64,000 nt of DNA from Stratiolaelaps scimitus (lineage: Eukaryota; Arthropoda; Arachnida; Mesostigmata; Laelapidae). The stretch is from positions 682,001 through 746,000 of the forward strand of contig JABWDB010000031.1 of assembly GCA_019614645.1 (NCBI GenBank), in the 5' to 3' direction. How positions within the stretch are numbered: position 1 is the stretch's first letter; every line of letters begins with the position of its first letter. Position numbers and translations under genes: made by a program. Below, piece after piece: positions 45,012 to 56,924 of this stretch. Below the pieces are notes generated by a model that saw only the letters and a list, made by a program, of their open reading frames with translations, ran no database searches and was not told where the DNA came from.

Positions 45012-46865
45012 CTGTGTGATTTGCAAGTGACACCCTTTGAACCCGTAATATGACTTCGTTGCCAAAACATCTTGAATTCGGCTTTTTGAATCCCGCCGTT
45101 CGATATCTATGCAAACTCTCTTATTGAAGTTTAAATTGTGAAGTTTAAATTATGATTAGAGATTGAGCGATTTATGGTGTTGGATTTGAGCAACATATTC
45201 TGCTTGCTGCTTGGCTCATTTTCAGCGCAATTCAAAGACGCGTTTAAACCCGTTTAGCTTATGAGCAACGATGGGAACTCCCCGCCCTGGAAGATGTCAT
45301 ATTTCTAGCCAGTTTCTTCAGAATCGCCAGAGGCCTGGCGCGTTTATTCCTAGTAAACTTGTTCACGGTAACTCTTGACCCCTACCGTGTAGAACCTGTA
45401 TGACCTGCTGTTGTGGGTAGTATCCAAGCCTCATTCTGGATCCCAGTCGTAGCTGGTCTCAGGGAGGTGTAGATTTTTAATCCTTACATTTCCGTAGCAA
45501 TACGGATAAGTATTGCTAAGTAACCGAGCAATATCTTAGGCACCAAGGGCTAGTAATAAGATGAAGGCAAAACCAAGTCCGAGTTTCGAGTGAAAACGAA
45601 CTTTCCATTGAGCAGCCTTACCGGTTATAGACATCAGTGTAATTTTGCTGGTGTATGTTCGCACATATTATAATAAGTTGCTACATCCGTTCCGGTTTTG
45701 TTTTATCGAAGGCCCTTCCAATGGCCTTTTCACGAACGCCCGAAGCATGGACGCTTCGAATCGAAAAAAAAGGTGCATTTTCGCCACGTGCTCTGCTATG
45801 CCATTTGCCGCGGCCAAAAGGCAGCGGCAGCAGCCAGGGAGATATCTTGTCGGCCATCTAACTGGATGAGGAGAGTTTTCTCAGTGGTGCTTCCGTATGT
45901 AACCAACATGAGACACAGACCGAGTGGCTAGGTGACTCCAGTTAGGTGACTCCCGAAACCCTGAGCGGAGCAGGATTTGCACCCAAACAAAGCTCATGAT
46001 TAGTGTCTGGCGGTACTCTAAAGGTCACCATGATTTGCTGAGAAAGGCTGGAAAACAATTGGACGATAAAATCAGCATCGCATTTACCGCACAATTGAAG
46101 AGAAAAGACCCGATAAATGCAAGCAGATGACCCTCCTGCACGATTAGTCTAGATCATAAATCGGGGTCTGGCTCTGCTGTACTCGACGCTTTCATCCAGT
46201 GACTAAGACGAGGATTGTATGATCTATCAAATGGAACAGTCGAAGTAATGTCCTGAACTTTCCGAGTCATATGGGCGTGGACGGTAGTGGGTTTAGTGGG
46301 CTTGAGAGTTCAACACTAGAGCTGGTCTATAGTTGGGCCGTTTAGCGGATGTTTGCATCAGGCATTCCCGTAATCCCAAAAAAAATAATCCCACATTACA
46401 ATATTCGTGTAAGCGACCCTAAACAACCGTGACTGGGAAATTCTTTTACACAACCGCCGCATTCACCGAACCTTGCGCCAACAGATAATCAATCACCTTT
46501 ACAGTTCCTTGGAAAATCATTTGCAAGACGCGGGCTTCGCCCATGAAGATGACCTCTCACAAATCATGACTGGAAAACATTTTTGCCTCAAAACCAAACC
46601 AATTTTGGGAAGAAGTTATCTGATTTCCAGATGGGAGTAGACCGAATTTATGGCGAATAACTAAATAAATATTTAAACATATATTTATTTATTTAAATCA
46701 ATGAATACTTATTTAAACATGTATAATCTAGGATTATAATTAATACTGCCGAGAGGAACGCCCATGTGATTATGCTAACTTCATAGAAAAAAAACACGAT
46801 TGTTTGTATTCTATTTACAAAGGTCGGTCGATTGTATAACCCACATGACATTCATGGAAATATAG
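45012..46865. other. Intergenic, no gene recognised
   Basis: Three overlapping frames near 45645-45931 lack features of a gene. A tRNA-like B-box (minus-strand GGGTGCAAATCCTGC near 45972) is too weak to call. Confidence 0.4.
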
Positions 46866-47230
46866 AGGGGTGGAAATATGTTTTGATCCACTATGTTGGT
46901 TTAAAACATTTTTCTTGAAGAGATAAAATTGAGCTGTCTTCGCGTCACTCAAGTTCAAACTCGGAGACACGGGTGCAAATACTGCTGGCGACTTTTCTGA
47001 GGCTTTTAGACCATTATATGTCTCAGTTAGTATGGTTGAGAGGTGATTCAAAACCATTCGTGCCGGTGAATTTGACCTCAAAGACGCGCCCAAGTCGGGA
47101 AGACCCACTGAGATTGACAATGATAGGATGGAGAGCGAATTCGAGGAAAATCCGCCGAAGTCCTGTAGAAGTAAAATCATGAATATTCTCGTTTTCCCTT
47201 AGTATAGTGACAAAACATATTTCCACCCCT
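46866..47230 (+). mobile_element. Mariner-derived MITE (365 bp) with perfect 20-bp ends
   Basis: AGGGGTGGAAATATGTTTTG at 46866-46885 and its exact reverse complement at 47211-47230 are terminal inverted repeats. The interior keeps a mariner/Tc1 transposase scrap in the plus strand: FKTIRAGEFDLKDAPKSGRP followed by TEIDNDR, the linker after the second DNA-binding helix (usual form W..F..G.FDL.D..RSGRP). The Trp codon before it has become a stop. It is an internally deleted, non-autonomous copy of a different mariner lineage from the copies at 6582 and 29496. Confidence 0.75.
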
Positions 47231-49024
47231 AATATATATATATTTTTTTAAATGTAAAAGGTAAATCCTACATGGACACCAGACCTCACGGGTGGGTTCC
47301 GGGCATTTTCCCTTCGGACCAACTCTGCTATCCGCGCCCGTTCTAGCCTATCCTTCTCCAGGAGGATCCTTTCGGCTAGTGCGCTCCCTCTGTCCCACTT
47401 GTCTCTTCCACCCCTCTACATAATCCACTGTTCAGTCTTCATTCGAATCCTTTGTTCCCGTGCGTTGTCCATACCCTCCAACGAATGGACGCTTTGTTTG
47501 AAAATCCTCTACCGTGACGACACCATGCCGGATCCTGCCCGCTGACATTCTCTGCTCAGCATTTGTCTTCATATTGAACTCTTCTAGGCAGATCTGGTTG
47601 TTTTGTTGAGTTGCTGCTCCAGCTCTTCTGTCCTGGTCAGGTAACCAACCCGCCAATGCCGTTCGCCGCATCGTCGTTCACAAATATGGACTCACTGAGA
47701 AGCTGCTGTGGTCGTCCACACCCAATATGATGTGTGTCAGACATGTCCAGAATAGCCATATAAAAATTAGTCGAAATTCACACCAAAATTCCACTAATTT
47801 ATATTGTCGGCGTTTCCTTGAAGGCGATCGCTATTTTCCACCATAGTTCGAATACTCAGCTCAATATAGTCATCGCGCCTTTTGTGAGCCACCGACTTAT
47901 GCTTTATTCCAACACATTTGACTAGAAGACAGTCGGCCGTTCTCATTCTCTGTGTACTCCGTTCTTTGAACAACACTTTCGCCACCCTACAGTTCCTTCC
48001 CTCGTCTGAAGAGAGTTCACCGCGGGGTGCAACCTGTCGAATGTTCGTTCGTATGATACAACGGAAGCATCTGGAACTTTTGTTCGTTCTTCGCTCGCTA
48101 CAGAGGTGGTCGCATTTCGTATGCAGCATCTCATCAAGGTTTATCACGTCGCGGAGACGCCGGCTGCTCCCACAGGATCGTGTCGGCGGACTGACGTGAA
48201 CACTGGAGCCATTTTTTTCTTGTTACCCAAAAGACGCACGCACTTAACTTTCAGTGCAGCCAGTATTCGAATCGTCCTATATATGTAGAGATAAATGATT
48301 GGTGCGTTTGATATTTTTGTGCGTCAACACGCCACGCGAAGTTGGCTGTACACAGACTGTATACGGATTATAAGGTAGCTCTGAACTTGAAATGGAGGTC
48401 ATTGTTTCAAGAGTTCACAATCAATAAACTGGCAGGCTACGACAATACAGTCGGACGCATTTACATTTTCGGTACTCGTTATGTTTATGAAAGTCCCTCG
48501 ACGGCGGACACCCATTTTGAAAAAGTAGTAGCTGGCAACAAGAATCCACAGATGGCAAAGAAAGACGATAATGAAATCCAAAGATTCTCCAAATCGTCTG
48601 GCAGCGGGATTTGAACCCAAACCCTACGTCCCTCCTGTCACTCAATCCAAGACGCAAACCACTAGGCCATTTACTCTATCCTGCCATAATCGCAGGGGTA
48701 ATGTCGTTCTTCCTTAAAGTCAGCGGCGTTGAGTTGATAAGGTCATTCGTACAATATTAGTAGCCGTTCTACTATAATTGATATAATCGTGATCTAAAAT
48801 CAGTCGACGTCAATCTACCTCTAATTAACGTTTCATCGACAAAATCCGTGTCAGTCTTAACTGATCAACACTTCATCGAAACTTCCAGCCTTCCGGATAT
48901 GCAATATCGTTTTGTGTGCCTTTATTCTGCAACATCCAGCATCTTATATGTCTAAGGCTATACAACGCCACTGAGATTGGCATAAAAAGGGCAACAAAAC
49001 CAACACTATTAATAAACGCGCGAA
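47231..49024. other. Intergenic, no gene recognised
   Basis: Minus-strand frames at 47432-47671 and 47794-48147 are 79 and 117 codons with protein-like composition and basic, Cys-containing segments, but I recognise no domain and see no splice support. They could be transposon debris. Confidence 0.35.
48575..48680 (-). mobile_element. tRNA-derived SINE head or tRNA pseudogene
   Basis: The minus strand has a good A box (TGGCCTAGTGGT) and, about 40 bases on, a B box (GGGTTCAAATCCCGC). The acceptor and T stems pair poorly, so a functional tRNA is unlikely. Confidence 0.45.
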
Positions 49025-49115
49025 AACAATGATTTGCAGATCTGAACCCGAGAGCTCGCACTTCGAGATTCCCGTTGCCGCCCTTGAAACACTGCGCTAA
49101 CTGGCCATCCATGAT
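49025..49115 (-). mobile_element. tRNA-derived SINE head
   Basis: The minus strand reads TGGCCAGTTAGCGCAGTG (A-box region) and CTCGGGTTCAGATCTGC (B-box region) at tRNA-like spacing. No closed cloverleaf is apparent. Confidence 0.4.
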
Positions 49116-49559
49116 GTTAATATTTGAGATGGGAGGTGGGCTACGTTTTTCACACGAATAGTTACCGCCAATTGTGTAAATCCTCTTGTAGCGGGCCCGA
49201 CTATGTGAGGCTGGTTGACTGTGAACGGAAAAACACCCTTATCTGCCCAGTTTTTTTTTGACTAAACCTGTAAACTCGCCTTTCCTAACACATGCCAATG
49301 GACGGGACAACATTGGTATTACTTTAGCCCACTGAATGACTGTCCATTCTAGTTGTGGTCTCCTTTTTATCAAAGGCATATTAATCAGTTCTAAAAAGTG
49401 CAATATTGCCTTGGAAAAACCTGCTGACTGACATCTTGCTTGCCTTCCAACTTCATTGCGTCTGTCTAGCCCTCCACGGCTTCACCAGGATGTTGACTTG
49501 CGCTCCGAACAAAACAAAATATTGCTAATAAGCACGGCTAAAGTTTTCTTTGACCACCA

Positions 49560-49770
49560 GGTATTGTTAGGTCCACCAGGTTCACCAGGTATCACTACAA
49601 TGGGCGTCGTGAACGACGCCTTTCAATGGCCTATGTTACGAAGGGTACCTTACGACATAAACAGGGAAACAAGAACATTGTTTCTATTGCCTTGCCGTCA
49701 CATAGGTCTATGCAGAAAGCCCAGATAAGTCCAGTATGACCAACATAAATAGGTCCTTGCTGTGTGGGAA
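49560..49770 (-). repeat. Dispersed repeat D, copy 2
   Basis: Matches 39690-39945 around CACATAGGTCTATG and CCAGTATGACCAACAT. The plus strand here spells a short Gly-Pro-Pro-like stretch that is not collagen. Confidence 0.45.
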
Positions 49771-49799
49771 GACTCTCCGGAAGCCTGCTTTTCAAAGTA

Positions 49800-51324
49800 C
49801 ATACTCGTAGTACCTACGTTCTAAAGAGATTTTTGTCGTCTACTATTATTCAATATTTATTCAAACATACAGTAGTTCGGAATTTCTAGGGATTCGTCGT
49901 CTACTTGTTTATACTATATGACTTCTAGGGGTAGGCGCACCTAATACCTGGAAGAGAAGGCCGTTCCAGATTGAAAATGTTTACTCATTCGTATCATGCC
50001 CCTCTGAGTGGGGCGAGGCGGCAGAATAGAGTGGACCTTAATGTTGAAGCAGTTTTGTCACTTCGCTCAACAAATTACCCAAACCCTTAATCTTCCGTTC
50101 ATGGGCATCGTTTGCTGTCCGTGATGCTGTCCGTTCATGGGCATTTTATTTATTTTTTATTTTATCGAGAACTAAAGCGTATTATCTTGCAGTTCCGAAA
50201 ATAAACCTGATTTTTGAAACTTGAAACTTGTTTACGGGAACTATCTAAGAGAACGTACAGCATGTTCGTGGATTTCGAACGCCCCATGAGGTAATGTTGC
50301 TTTGATAACATATATCTATCAGGCTCGCTTCTCACCGCAAATACGCGCACACATCTGGTTTCATAACTACCAACCATCGATATAGAAGCTAACGTAGCAC
50401 AAATTCCAAAAATGTGGCGTTATACTTACTAAGTCCGTGCAAACCATCCCTCACAAGCATGGTCGATCAGTAGAGCGTTCAGAGAATACGTTTGACGCTC
50501 CGGGAAGGAGCTTCTGGTTCGCTTAGTTGTTTGTTTTGTAGACACCAGTGCGTCACTCGTCATATGGGTGTTCGAGGTCGCCCGCATCTCATCTATATTG
50601 TACACAAACAGGGTCCGTCTGTGATTGCTGATTCCACTACGAGTTGCAAGCGCGGCCGCCAACTATAGCAAACTCTAGAAGACACATTGGAGGTGTTGTC
50701 GTGCAAATCAATAGATTTCGAGTGATTCCCCTATGTTTCCACTGATCTGTCTGTTTTCGAATGCGCACCGCCGCGTCTCGTTATTACTGTCGAGTTTTAA
50801 GAGTAGAGGAACAGCTGGCAGCTTCACCCCGTTGGTATAATATCAATGTTGCCAGAAGAATTTTCGCAACTCAACTTCTGTCGATAGTGGCTGTCGAACA
50901 TTTTGTTGCACCGAGTGTCTATAAACTTGGCCGAGCAAGCGACTGGTTTCTCTCGTTGAGCGTTTGTTGATAGGTATCAAACGCTGTCGGCAGATACAAT
51001 TGTCGTTTTAAGAAAAGATCATTCAGCTATCCAGCCTTATAAGCAGTCGTCAGCATCGAAGCCAGCGACTCACTACTAACTAAACCATATAGATACTGTT
51101 ATGTGTTTGCGAATTAGTTGTATTTCTCTTTTACTTTTTGTCTTATAAATGAGTTACACAGCGAACTTGTCAGGTGACAACCACCGTGGCTGGGAATGAA
51201 CGATCGAGTCGAAAACAGCCACTAGTATCATAGCAGCTATTCTCAACTATGTATACCTTGTATAGACTGTCTCGCTGTGTCAACAATGCGTTTGTTTGAC
51301 TGAATTTGGAAATATATATATATA
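49800..51324. other. Intergenic, no gene recognised
   Basis: Short frames only; nothing supported. Confidence 0.4.
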
Positions 51325-51732
51325 CAGTAGTGTGCATAAACTTAACACACCCCTGCATTTCAACAAATCGTTACTAAGAATACACATTTGAGGCATTTAA
51401 TCTGTATCAGATTAATGTACGTGTCAAATAACATACACATCACAAAGAACAGAGCAAATGACGTCGCCGGCAGCCTGCTACAATAAAATGTGTCATATTT
51501 CCGTTGTGCAAAATGATAACGCACCCTCAGTTATCGAGTGTTCTCGCTAAATTAATCCAGTTTGTTATGAGCCTTCACGCTATACTGTAGTCATGGGACA
51601 CGCTTCAAGCCTTACTGATACGGAGAAAGCAGTCATTACTGCTTTACACCGAGCAGGAAAGATTCAGGCTGCAAATGCCAGAGAAATTGACGGAAGTCGT
51701 CGCGTAATGCAAAATTATTTACACAGTCCGTC
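51325..51732 (+). repeat. Left 408-bp terminal inverted repeat, carrying transposase start
   Basis: Beyond the tip it includes a second, plus-strand copy of the transposase start (ATG near 51595, reading MGHASSLTDTEKAVITALHR and on to VMQNYL), identical in layout to 52684-52823. Right after it, at 51737-51755, a short TATCGATTGTTCTCGCTGAA stretch repeats the inner end of the terminal repeat. Confidence 0.8.
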
Positions 51733-51779
51733 AATTATCGATTGTTCTCGCTGAATTGATTGTCTTTTTCTTATGCTAA

Positions 51780-52823
51780 TCAGTACCGTGTGGTCCCGCC
51801 CTTCCTAATTATAACGTCAAAGACTCGGTTTAGTATACTATCTACGAGATTTAGCAGGATCTGGTCGCTGGCACTTCCCCAGGCCTCCAACAACGCCTCT
51901 TTTAGTGCTTCCGCGATGTATACTGTCGATTCGACGCATATACTCGTCGGACAAGAATGCCCCAGAGGTTCTCCATCGGGTTGAGATAAGAAGAACATGC
52001 TGACCACTTTAGGGTTTCATGTCATGCCGTCCAAACCACGCACGTGTACTAGCACTGACGTAATTTGAAGCGTTATCTTGTTGGAAAACAATTGGCAGTC
52101 TATGAAATCTACTCCTTAACGGTAGTACGTTGTTGGTCAACATCTGCTGATAGTCCTCGCTATTCATTCGAGATGAGATGAAAGCGAGTGGGAGTTTGCC
52201 AAGACAGGTGAAAGCTCCCCAAACCATAACGGTTCGGCCACCGAAGTTGCGCTTTGAGAAGTACCGCGGCTCTTCACTTACATCATGCCAATAACCATCA
52301 AATACATCTAGCCTATCCAAATTGAACTTATTTTCGTCACTGAAGATGATCTGAAGCAACACAGTACCTTTTAGATAGATGTGCACCCACAAGATATTCT
52401 TTAAAAAACGTTGCCCCAATACTCACCAATTTCCAGTGTCTAGCCATATTGTTGCGGACGAAGTTTAGCCGGGCAGTCATGTGGCGTTATTGAAGACGAG
52501 GTCTTGTTTTCATTTGTGCCCGTATGATATGCGGATAACGCTTAATTGTCCTTAAAACTGTTGATCTATAAACTTGAAAGTTTAACTCTTGCCTGATTAC
52601 TTCACAGCTCATGGTCGAATTCGAGGCCAATTGACAGATGTGCATCTCGTGGACGTCCTTTAGACTTATTAGTACAACACGTCGACGGACTGCGTAAATA
52701 ATTTTGCACTACGCGACGACTTCCGCCAATTTCTCTGGCATTTGCAGCCTGAATCTTTCCTGCTCGGTGTAAAGCAGTAATGACTGCTTTCTCCGTATCA
52801 GTAAGGCTTGAAGCGTGTCCCAT
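51780..52823 (-). pseudogene. Tc1/Tc3-like transposase, inactivated
   Basis: It starts at ATG 52823 with MGHASSLTDTEKAVITALHR and a helix-turn-helix (AREIGGSRRVVQNYL), then a GRPR hinge. After a break, 52009-52419 gives IIFSDENKFNLD (first catalytic Asp), VMVWGAF and IVFQQDNAS (second Asp). A stop follows DMKP; in the next frame the third block reads CSSYLNPMENLWG, where the usual Asp-Leu is Tyr-Leu, so the third catalytic Asp is gone. The tail continues to 51780 (LLNLVDSILNRVFDVI). At least two frame breaks and a stop. Confidence 0.8.
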
Positions 52824-53091
52824 GACTACAGTATAACGTGAAGGCTCAAAACAAACTGGATTAATTTAGCGAGAACACTCGATAACTGAGTGTGCGTTAT
52901 CATTTTGCACAACCGAAATATGACACATTTTATTGTAGCAGCCTGCAAGCGACGTCATCTGCTCTGTTCTTTGTGGTGTGTATGTTATTTGACACGTACA
53001 TTAATCTGATACAGATTAAATGCCTCAAATGTGTATTCTTTGTAACGATTTGTTGAAATATAGGGGTGTGTTAAGTTTATGCACACCATTG
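52684..53091 (-). repeat. Right 408-bp terminal inverted repeat
   Basis: Inverted copy of 51325-51732, with about 5% differences by eye. It contains the authentic transposase start codon at 52823 and the promoter side of the element. Confidence 0.8.
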
Positions 53092-53789
53092 TTTATGTTA
53101 AAAGTGAAAATTCACATACCAGGTCATCCATAGCAAAAGTATCAATATGAATTACAGTACATATCACGCAGCTGGTTAAAACTCGCCCTTTGAACTATAA
53201 TATACCATTTAAATCCAATAAACATGATCGACAGGATTAACCATGGTTTTTAGCAACCAAAATTGAATCTTGATAATGATTATGATTATTAAAAGGGTGT
53301 AGGTTTAAACCTCTCACGAGATGAAAACGCCGTTGGTGTAGTGGAATCACTCACACCTTAACAATAGGAGATGAAGACAGTACCAGGGATGGATGGTTTC
53401 ATAGGCAGGATCAATTTCGTGGTACCAAATCCTATGTAAACTTGAACACCGATTTTCAAATTGAAAATCGCTCTATCCATATTTGTTAATCAACATAATG
53501 CTGAAGATTTTCTAGAAATTCTATTGCACAAATTACAACTCTGCAACATATTGTTTTGTAAGTGCTGAACATTGTGCCCACATGGGTCATACGGAAAATG
53601 TGCATTGGGTGGACGCTTGAATGCAGCTGGACAAAACGTGGTAGGTACCCTCAACTATCCATTGAGCAGTTGTGACGTCGCTACTTAACGCGTAAGTGAG
53701 GTCAACGCAATGACCGCCTAATGATTACGAATTCCAACAATATTCCAACAATATTTGTAGAAAATTGAAATCTTGAAGAGAACACACTT
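53092..53789. other. No gene recognised
   Basis: A TTGGTGTAGTGGAATCACTC segment near 53331 resembles a tRNA A box, with no convincing B box at the right distance. Confidence 0.35.
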
Positions 53790-53935
53790 TACGAGAGATT
53801 GATGGAAGAAGCAACTAACCGCAGATTCAAATCCCGTTGCATGACATATAAGAAAACTTAAGCATTGTATGCAGTTCCTTTAATAAATCAATAAGAGTTT
53901 ACCTTTACTGAAGGGTGTGGATGTCTGGCAATGCA
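53790..53935 (+). mobile_element. SINE family 2, decayed copy
   Basis: B-box-like GCAGATTCAAATCCCG, then CTTAAGCATTGTA, CAGTTCCTTTAATAAATCAA and a TTTACCTTTACT tail, in the same order as the copy at 57880-58020. The A box side is eroded. Confidence 0.6.
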
Positions 53936-56279
53936 TTTCGTTTGCTCAAAGCTGCAACCACAAATCAAGACGCGTTTAGAATTACGATCCAAGTCCCAAA
54001 TTTAGATGTTGAACATCACGATCGTGATGTCTGACCTCTAACGTTGGGCTCGATTGCTCTACCGATTGTAAACAGGTCTACTCAAATACTCACCTTTACT
54101 CATGTCGTCCAGTGAGACTGCCAGGGCTCTTCTACCGGACGAAGGCTAACCCTGTCTTCTCCTCTTTGCATAGGCACACATTGACCTATAGGGGGACTTC
54201 GGCGAACCTCACGACAAGGCGAAGACAAATCCCGGCAAATTCCACCAGTTTCCACGTGTTTCCTATATGACGCAGAATATGCACTTAAGTATGAGCCTAC
54301 GGGTGGCGCTATCGCCAGGCGGCGCTGCACGCCCGACAGTGTAATACAGCGGATTTATCACTACTTTTTCAGCAGAGAAGAACAAGCTGACAGAGAATGA
54401 TACTCTCCATGATATTTATTTGTCCATTAGCATATGAAGCATTGGGTAGAGCAAAGCATTTCTGGCAGTTATCGGAGACCCTTTAATAAGTCGATTTCAA
54501 TAAGCGAGAACATGTGTATTCATCATATGGTTGGATGGCAATTGTACCTTCCATTATTCTAAATGGAAGTGAAATGCCTCCTTTATTTGCGAATTGTAGA
54601 AGTACTAAATGTATTATAATCGTTTTACGATTACAATACAATATACATTATTTGACACAACAAACAAAGTCGAAAAGAAGAGGCGATGCCTTGCGTACCT
54701 GAGTGGCGGTCTCGACAAAGGGGCATGAGGGACGAACAAAGACGTTGTTCATACGGGCTTTTGTTGCCATTTCTTTAGGTTTAATGTTCATTATTATTAC
54801 AATTATTCTCACGTTATTAGTAGAGTTACATAGAACAATGACAATTATGTTAAAAAAAACGACCTTCAAGCAGTAATAGCATGCTTCAAATTCAGTGCAA
54901 TGGGCTCGCAATCGGCGCGAAGCGCAACCATTATGCTCAAGGAATAATAGGAAAAACAAGTTTTTTTAATGTTAAAACTCTAGTGGAGGACTGAGTGCAG
55001 ACTTGATGATTTCGTTTGAACATCAAATGTATGCAAATTGAACGCATTTTTATATCTAGCAAATGCGATGTTTTAAACCTGATAGCACAGCCGCTGCGGG
55101 GATCGGCACAAGACATTAACACAAGCTACACGCAATATTGTAGGAGATTTAACTAAAATATGAACACAAAAACTGGTACTGCTCAACCACTATGGGGTCC
55201 ATCCAACAGAGCTGCTGTTTTATGGCAAGGCTTAACTCCCTCGAAAGGTAATGGTATCCATTTACACATCGTAAATGGGATGTCTTTCCGATATCATTAT
55301 AATTCTATAATCATTGTATTCACATGAACACAGTGGAGTGTACTCATCTGATTGCTTACACTTTCATATAAATACACCTCCGTATCTACATCCTACTACT
55401 ATATGTCTTATTATGTCGCGCAAAAATGCTTTTACGCAGGTTCGTGGTCGAATTTCGGAAGGGTGTGAACTCAGGACTGATAGAATTCGGCAGGCTATGA
55501 TAGGAGAGCATATTTACTGGACTCGTTTGTAGGGAAACGGAATCTGAACTGTGGCCGCGCCAACGATCAAAGCGGCTGACAACGGCAGTGAGCTGAATAA
55601 TAACATCTCGGACTGAATACTATTATTCTTGGTGACATCCCAACAGCGGACAGGACAACGCACACGGTGTATAACTTGTCCACGGAGAGCAGTTGTCTAG
55701 ATGTGTATGAATTATCAACCGAGCCTCCACGGTTCTCAGGGCATCATTGCGGATGATTGAGATGGCCCGACGGGATATTCCTTCAGGTCCAGCTCGCCAT
55801 TTTGGGAAGTTCTTTTGCAGGGCAAACATGGAACACTAGAAACCGCACGTGCAAGATTGAGGAGTTACGAGACAGCCCCGATTCAGCGGGAATTCATAGT
55901 AGTCCCTAACCATCATTGCCCAATATGTTTCTTCACTCCTTAACACATTTAAGATTATTGGGATTTTGGAACCGTCTCAAACTGACGGGATGCTTCGCTA
56001 TTTTGTTTTCATTGTCGTCTGCGTTGTTTTTATATTTTTGCGAGCAGAAAGGGATATATAAATAGTGAAGTCAAGAAGTTCGGGCAAGACCGTTGCTCTT
56101 CTTGTTCTTCGGAAAAGTGGATTTTAACAACTGATCGTATAGATTGGTACTTGATCGCTCTGAAAAACCGACGAGTAACTCTTTTAGAGTGTTTTCTGGC
56201 CCCATGATACCTTACTAGCCTTGCCTGTCTCGCGATCGAGCCATCGAAAGACCAAGCAAATTACGCCACATATAGACAA
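53936..56279. other. Intergenic, no gene recognised
   Basis: A minus-strand tRNA-like A-box (CGGTAGAGCAATCGAGCCC) lies near 54045-54065. Frames at 54100-54330, 54648-54959 and 55623-55829 lack recognisable domains or splice support. Confidence 0.4.
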
Positions 56280-56440
56280 CTTAGGTAAAGGTAAGGGTTT
56301 ATTAGTTTATTGAAGGAGCTGCAATTTTACAATGCTTAAGCTCTCTTTTTATGTCACACGGCAGGGCTCGAACCTGCGGCCTTTGGCTTCCGATAGCCAG
56401 AGACTTAGCCGTCCAAGCCACTGAGCTGACGGTATCGTTA
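56280..56440 (-). mobile_element. SINE family 2, best-preserved tRNA head
   Basis: The minus strand reads GCTCAGTGGCTTGGACGG (A box), GCAGGTTCGAGCCCTGC (B box with paired T stem), a linker with GAGAGCTTAAGCATTG, TGCAGCTCCTTCAATAAACT and a CCTTTACCTAA tail. It is tRNA-derived with a short tRNA-unrelated body and a CTTTAC-type tail instead of poly(A). Confidence 0.75.
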
Positions 56441-56483
56441 AACAGCGATGGAAGACAAGGGGAGCTTTGAATCTTCGATTTCA

Positions 56484-56502
56484 TATATATATATATATAT
56501 AT
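56484..56502. repeat. (AT)n microsatellite
   Basis: Short pure AT run. Confidence 0.85.
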
Positions 56503-56639
56503 ACATATATTTAATACATTATTTTTAGTGTACAATAGATATTCATATAATGTGGTCAACAACTGTAGTCCATGAATGGGTATTAATAATCAAGAAGGGT
56601 ATGACATTCACTAAAATTAAAGATCCCTATTAGAAAGAC

Positions 56640-56860
56640 GCTCCACTTTCTCAGAGGCGGGGAAAAATAATTATATAGTTCAATCAAGGTTTGATAGACT
56701 ATAATACGTTACTACAGGTATAAATAAAAACTAAAATAAATATGTTCATTAACTTTAATTAAATAATATAAAAGATAAATATAATATGTAACACTTTGCG
56801 TAAAATATAAATTTAAATTTATTTAATTATAATTAGTTATAAATCTAAGCGGACCCAAAA
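56640..56860. other. Very AT-rich island
   Basis: About 220 bases dominated by A and T (for example 56730-56840), clearly richer than the flanks. It lies just beyond the 3' end of the retrotransposon fragment and may be its 3' untranslated tail or a mitochondrial insertion; neither is shown. Confidence 0.4.
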
Positions 56861-56924
56861 TGGAGATTTCGTTACCTCTTTGAATATCTACTAAAAATTC
56901 CTGCATTCGAAATTCTCCTTCACT

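Larger units (their letters stand above)
51325..53091 (-). mobile_element. Tc1-like element with 408-bp inverted ends
   Basis: A 1767-base element. Left end 51325-51732 and right end 52684-53091 are inverted copies of equal length (408 bases), starting CAGTAGTGTGCATAAACTTA and CAATGGTGTGCATAAACTTA. A TA precedes the left end, but none directly follows the right end. The transposase reads on the minus strand and is broken (see next entry). A related solo end is at 25176-25406. Confidence 0.85.

Noticed and set aside
49558..49620. Collagen-like GPPGSPG stretch on the plus strand
   Set aside because: Only about two Gly-X-Y triplets, inside dispersed repeat D and on the strand opposite its likely coding frame.
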